In this document: piece after piece, positions 60,316 through 64,000 of the stretch
Numbering within the stretch: the stretch's first letter is position 1
How the letters are laid out: each line of letters begins with the position of its first letter
Assembly: GCF_907164915.1 (NCBI RefSeq)
Contig: NC_061863.1
Coordinates: 5,262,340 to 5,326,339, forward strand
Length of the DNA stretch: 64,000 nt
Reading direction: 5' to 3'
Origin: Impatiens glandulifera
Lineage: Eukaryota; Streptophyta; Magnoliopsida; Ericales; Balsaminaceae
Notes under the pieces: model-generated
Seen by the model: only the letters and a program-made list of their open reading frames with translations
The model's database searches: none
Told to the model about the DNA's origin: nothing
Made by a program: the position numbers and the translations under genes

Positions 60316-60502
60316 GCGAATTACCAATCACGCGATTTAATCTAAATCGCGTGAGTTCATCACCGCGATTTAGATGAAACGCGTGATTCGTAATTCGCGT
60401 TTTTAAATGTACGCGATTTACCATGCACGCGATTTAATCTAAATCGCGGTGATGAACTCACGCGATTTAGATTAAATCGCGTCCATGGTAAATCGCGTCT
60501 TT
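60316..60502. repeat. Long hairpin with ~60-bp arms of CGCGATTT motifs
   Basis: The left arm (ACGCGAATTACCAATCACGC to CACCGCGATTTAGAT) pairs with the right arm (ATCTAAATCGCGGTG to GTCCATGGTAAATCGCGT) with few mismatches over about 62 bp. Each arm contains smaller palindromes such as CGCGATTTAATCTAAATCGCG. Confidence 0.85.
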
Positions 60503-61282
60503 AGTCGTATATATAATTTTTCGGCCCTAATTTTAAACAAAACCACCCCGATTCTCCCTCCCACTCCGACTTCCAAAACCACGTCTTCTCAACTGCCGAC
60601 TTCCTTCAACATCGATCAAGATCATCGTTCACTCAACATCGTTCCTCTTTCAACGTCATCGACTTTCCACTCTATTCGACATCATCGTCTTTTTCCGCCG
60701 TCTATTCGACATATTCCGGTAAGTTTAGGGCTTTAAGGGTTAGGGTTAGGTTTTGGAAGTGTATTATGCCGTTTATATTGATTTATATTGATGTATTTAG
60801 GGTTTAGGGTTTGGTTCTGGTTTCGTTTATGTGTGTAAATGCTTTTAGTGTATATGACGAGTATTGTATCAATGTTCTTATTCTGCATGCATGCATTTCA
60901 CGTTTATTCATTCATTTCTCGTTTAAGAAATGGCATTTTCGTGTTTGTTATGTTCTTGTGAAGAAATGGTTTTTTTGTGTTTTCTTTGACTGTGTAGGCT
61001 TAGGGTTTAACTTTTGCTGCTTTACTGCATAATACACTGCTTAATTTTCGTCTGTTCTTATTCTGCTTTACTGCTTTACGTTTAATAGAATGCCAATGAG
61101 ACAGGATGAGTTATTGATTTAAGAAATGACACATCATATGCTTAATGTATTTAGAACTGTCCATTACTGCACCTTAATGTATTACTGCACCTTTACTGTA
61201 CCTTAATGTATTAAGAAATTTGCAAGCATCTCTCAATGGTTAATTCGATTTGCTTATTCCCATCTTGTTCATTGTTTTGTAG

Positions 61283-62128
61283 ATGGAGTCCACTACAATA
61301 CCCGAGTTTGCTGGGAGGGTATCCTGGAAAACCAATATGGGAAATATTGCTGCCAAGTTTGCCAAGATGAATCTAACTGAAAGGGTAGAGGAAACCCAAT
61401 TCAGATTCTTATTCAAAGGGCACCCGTTACTGCGTTTCTCAGGAATGATTATACACCACATGCTCCTCAGGAAGTCCAGCTCAAATTCTATGGAGATGAA
61501 GTTCCTTGTGAATGGAGAAGAGCTGTGCTTCGGGATGAGGGAGTTTGCATTGGTTACAGGTCTCAATTTTGGGAGATTCCCTACTGAGCAAACAATTTTC
61601 AACTAGGTTGAAGAATCTCCAACTTTGGTTCTTAAATATTTTAAACGTATTCCACTTATTAGAATAGGAGACCTTCATTCAAAATTCCTGTCCTGCTCTG
61701 ATAGGGAAGATGCATGGAAATTGGGGCTGGTATACCTTGTTTCCCATTATCTCTTTGCCCTTGACCCGAGGAGGATAATAAATATGAAACTCTTCAGCAT
61801 GGTCGATGACATCGACACCTTCCTCAATTTTCCATGGGGAAAGGTGGCCTTTAGAGCAACCATGAAGGGTTTGACCAGAGACCTTGATCGCTACAGGAAG
61901 CTGTATCTGCAGAAGAAGGATGCCGCCTCGGGGAAGAAGAACAAAGACAAAGACAAAGATGTCGATGTTTCTTATACCGTATATGGGTTCGCACTAGCCT
62001 TACAAGTGTGGACTTATGAGGTGATCCAAACGTTTGTCCCCAATCTTGCAATTAAAACGCTGGTTAATTCTTGGAACATTGTATCTCCACGAAACATACC
62101 AGTAAACTCTACCTCAATACTAGAATAA
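61283..62128 (+). pseudogene. DUF1985-like (Ulp1-associated) MULE protein with one internal stop
   Basis: One frame from ATG 61283 (after GTTTTGTAG, a possible acceptor) to TAA 62128, 281 codons, interrupted only by TAG at 61604-61606. Before it: LLRFSGMIIHHMLLR, MEMKFLVNGEELCFGMREFA and LVTGLNFGRFP, the DUF1985 pattern. After it: PLIRIGDLHSKFLSC, WKLGLVYLVSHYLFALDPRR, a lysine-rich KKNKDKDKD segment and YGFALALQVWTYEVI. Known: DUF1985 proteins often carry a C-terminal Ulp1 cysteine peptidase and are spread by Kaonashi-type MULEs. No peptidase is visible here. Read-through of one amber is possible but unproven. Confidence 0.65.
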
Positions 62129-62454
62129 CAAGATAGTATTGAGTGAAATCAGCTACACTATGCCAGCATGCAAACCCTAAACCTTAATACTAGAATAACA
62201 AGATAACTCAAGAACTGTGGAACTTAAACAAAAAGGTCTTGTAACTATAAGAACTGTGGAACTTAAACAACGTACTGATAAACAAATTCCAAGACAATAA
62301 CTCAATAAGACTTTCTATGCACTAAAACAAAGCTAATACCCAAATCAAGGCCTCGTTTGAGGAAGGGTTATTTAGATTTAATCAAATCATTTCAATCATC
62401 CACAAATTACCCTTACTTTATTTGAATAGCATTTTAAATATTAAATAAACATAC

Positions 62455-62640
62455 CCATTTTGAGAACGAAGAGTAGTGGGTAAGCTGCTGCTGCTCGTGG
62501 TCGAGTTCTTCAGGGTATCGTGGTGTCGTCGTAGTCGTCTGCTGCTGCTGCTCGTGGTCGAGTTCTTCAGGGGAGGGTCGAGTCGGAGTGGCGAAAGCGA
62601 GAGAAGAGAGAAGGGGAAATTAAGGATTCGTGGTTTTGTT
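62455..62640 (-). promoter_or_regulatory. GC-rich leader with a ~55-bp duplication
   Basis: GCTGCTGCTCGTGGTCGAGT followed by TCTTCAGGG occurs at about 62488 and 62547. On the minus strand it reads as a CT/CAG-rich leader ending AAAATGG/GTATGT, like the first exon of the MULE gene at 1403-1424. No downstream coding exon was identified. Confidence 0.4.
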
Positions 62641-62671
62641 ATAAATTAGGGCACAAAATTAATATATACGA

Positions 62672-62985
62672 TGAAAGACGTGAATTGTTATTCACGTGTT
62701 TCATCTAAAACACGTGAATAAACTCACGCGTTTTAATGTGAATTGTTATTCACGTGTTTCATCTAAAACACGTGAATAAACTCACGCGTTTTAATGTGAA
62801 TTGTTATTCACGTGTTTCATCTAAAACACGTGAATAAACTCACGCGTTTTAATGTGAAATGCATTCACGCGTTTCATCTAAAACACGTGAATAAACTCAC
62901 GCGTTTTAATGTGAAATGCATTCACGCGTTTCATCTAAAACGCGTGAGTTTATTCACGCGTTTTAGATGAAACACGTGAATAGCA
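62672..62985. repeat. 58-bp tandem array of CACGTG/CGCG palindromes
   Basis: Five units starting at about 62681, 62739, 62797, 62855 and 62912. Each contains TTCACGTGTTTCATCTAAAA, CACGTGAATAAACTCACGCG and TTTTAATG; the last unit turns into an inverted copy, closing a hairpin. Confidence 0.9.
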
Positions 62986-62989
62986 ACAT

Positions 62990-63305
62990 TGTTCCTTGTT
63001 CCTTGTTGTTTGAGTTATGTGGCGAATATGCGTGAATAACAACATTGTTCCTTGTTGTTTGAGTTATGTGGCGAATAACAACATTGTTCCTTGTTGTTTG
63101 ATTATACACAATATGCGTGAGTTATGAGGATAAGTTATGATATTGTTAACATAAGTAATAAAGCATAAACAGAAGAATATTCAGTAATATAAACCACCAT
63201 AAATCATAAATATCCAAATTAAGTATTGTTATAAACCATAAATATCATAAATATCATAAATAACCCATAAATAGAAGAAGAACAATAAGTCTAAACAACT
63301 CCAAA
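62990..63305. other. Spacer downstream of the BRCT gene
   Basis: Three copies of ACATTGTTCCTTGTTGTTTG (62992-63105), then ATAAATATCATAAATA repeats. It probably includes the 3' untranslated region of the BRCT gene. Confidence 0.5.
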
Positions 63306-64000
63306 TTAAGTAAGCAAATGCTGCAAATCACAAGCAGCAACAGATTGAAGCAACTTTGTATGAGGAACAACATGTTCATCCAATATGCTTGACATAGCAG
63401 CCGCTGTCTCAAAAAGCCAATTGTCGGGGAGAACATCAAAATCCTTTTCAATTGATCGATACCTGCTGTCTATCTCGAAGTATACTATTATAGTTTTCGC
63501 ATCCCTTGGCTCAGCAAATGGATAATCTGGATTATCCGATTCTTTAATACTACCACCTCCAGCAACTATTAACTCAATGAGATCCTGTTTGTAAAGTGTG
63601 TTGAAATTCCCTACAAATATAAAAATGTAACCGTCGAACAGTTTCGAACGCTGAAAAACCAACAAAGAAGATAATTTCAGTTATCATGCAAAATAAGAAA
63701 AAGTACAGATAGGAGGAATAATACCAAACTCACATTATTCAACAACAGAAGTCTGCCTTTTCTAGGACCACCTTGGGCTCCATGATTATCATGTTTAACC
63801 TCATAAGGTTCCTCATCAACACAGTTTTCGGTTTTCAATGATGATTTTATCCCTAAACAAATGTGTATGAAAATAATTTTTAAACTAATTTAACAGACAT
63901 ATGTATGAAAATAATCGTGTTAACAGAGACTCACAATCAATAGTAAGGACCCATTTCCCGTTCAGAATTGCCTTCAATACTTTTTGAGTTCGGCCGCATG
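63306..64000 (-). CDS. BRCA1/BARD1-type BRCT protein, C-terminal part
   Basis: Three minus-strand exons, >64000-63935, 63852-63734 and 63650-63306, join in frame (GT-AG: ATTGATT/GTGAG, GTTTAG/GGATA; AATAAT/GTGAG, TTTTCAG/CGTTCG). They encode about 175 residues: VLKAILNGKWVLTIDWIKSS completes a first BRCT domain and VDEEPYEVKHDNHG, GPRKGRLLLLNN form the linker. SKLFDGYIFIFVGNFNTLYK, DLIELIVAGGGSI and a C-terminal ...LLQSVAACDLQHLLT form a second BRCT. The YVDEEPYE-containing linker is typical of plant BRCA1 and BARD1. Known role: phosphopeptide-binding repair proteins in the nucleus. RING and upstream parts lie outside the window. It may instead be a fragment captured by the adjacent MULE. Confidence 0.8.

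Larger units (their letters stand above)
60178..62990 (+). mobile_element. MULE with DUF1985-type gene, right boundary uncertain
   Basis: Left terminus GGGAAATTTGATGAAATGGC matches the ends at 1735 and 39765 (minus). It is followed by GTCGGAAATACCCC (compare GGGGGTATTTTCGGC at 1632), a long CpG hairpin (60316-60502), a C-rich leader and a DUF1985-like gene. On the right, a CpG tandem array (62672-62985) and an inward-facing GC-rich leader (62640 to 62460, minus, ending ATGG/GTATG) look like the opposite terminal region. A matching terminus was not found, so the right edge is approximate. Confidence 0.55.

Noticed and set aside
61851..62051. Minus-strand ORF
   Set aside because: Shadow of the DUF1985-like frame.

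Overview
This is nuclear DNA from a flowering plant, most likely a eudicot. It is very AT-rich, has spliced genes with plant-type introns, plant-only families (ZF-HD homeobox, DUF26 secreted proteins, a PPOX1/PDX3 fusion enzyme, an FBW2-like F-box protein) and dense, nested plant transposons. I cannot name the species from the sequence.

Real host genes are few. A protein kinase of the At1g28390/At3g51990 type lies at 1993-4312 (+), with one GC-AG intron. An intronless ZF-HD homeobox gene lies at 5467-6138 (-). A two-exon FBW2-like F-box gene lies at 18291-19335 (+). A complete 14-exon bifunctional NAD(P)H-hydrate epimerase/pyridoxamine-phosphate oxidase gene lies at 50755-54289 (-). The 3' end of a BRCA1/BARD1-type BRCT gene runs off the right edge (63306-64000, -). 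There is one clean tRNA-Arg(ACG) at 23588-23660 and a near-clean copy at 9903-9975.

The rest is duplications and mobile DNA. From 8.8 to 24.4 kb, eight decayed tRNA-Arg copies are scattered, several inside a ~240-bp tandem satellite. A block of about 5.5 kb (17.1-22.6 kb: F-box gene plus DUF26 pseudogene) recurs in the same orientation at 40.5-49.6 kb. The second F-box copy is broken by a 5-bp insertion, and its intron holds a 3.2-kb CACTA transposon with a perfect 3-bp target duplication and an internal rhomboid-like gene fragment. Between the two blocks sit LINE, copia and pogo remnants, a long pyrimidine-rich minisatellite, and an 8.5-kb CACTA element (30707-39182, target duplication GAA). 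That element is packed with hairpin repeats, including a 16-hairpin, 83-bp tandem array with a 332-bp higher-order period. It carries a transposase gene that has lost its catalytic core.

The two ends of the window belong to Mutator-like elements. Three termini (near 1.7, 39.8 and 60.2 kb) share the end GGGAAATTTGA followed by CpG-containing palindromes. Two further related elements (54.7-57.3 and 57.7-59.7 kb) share an ~85-bp terminal repeat; the first has a perfect 9-bp target duplication. They carry MULE-associated genes (PB1-like N-terminus, DUF1985, Ulp1-associated mobile domain), none with a recognisable transposase or peptidase core.

All exon boundaries, frames and element ends were read by eye. 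Family names rest on remembered motifs, not on database searches.
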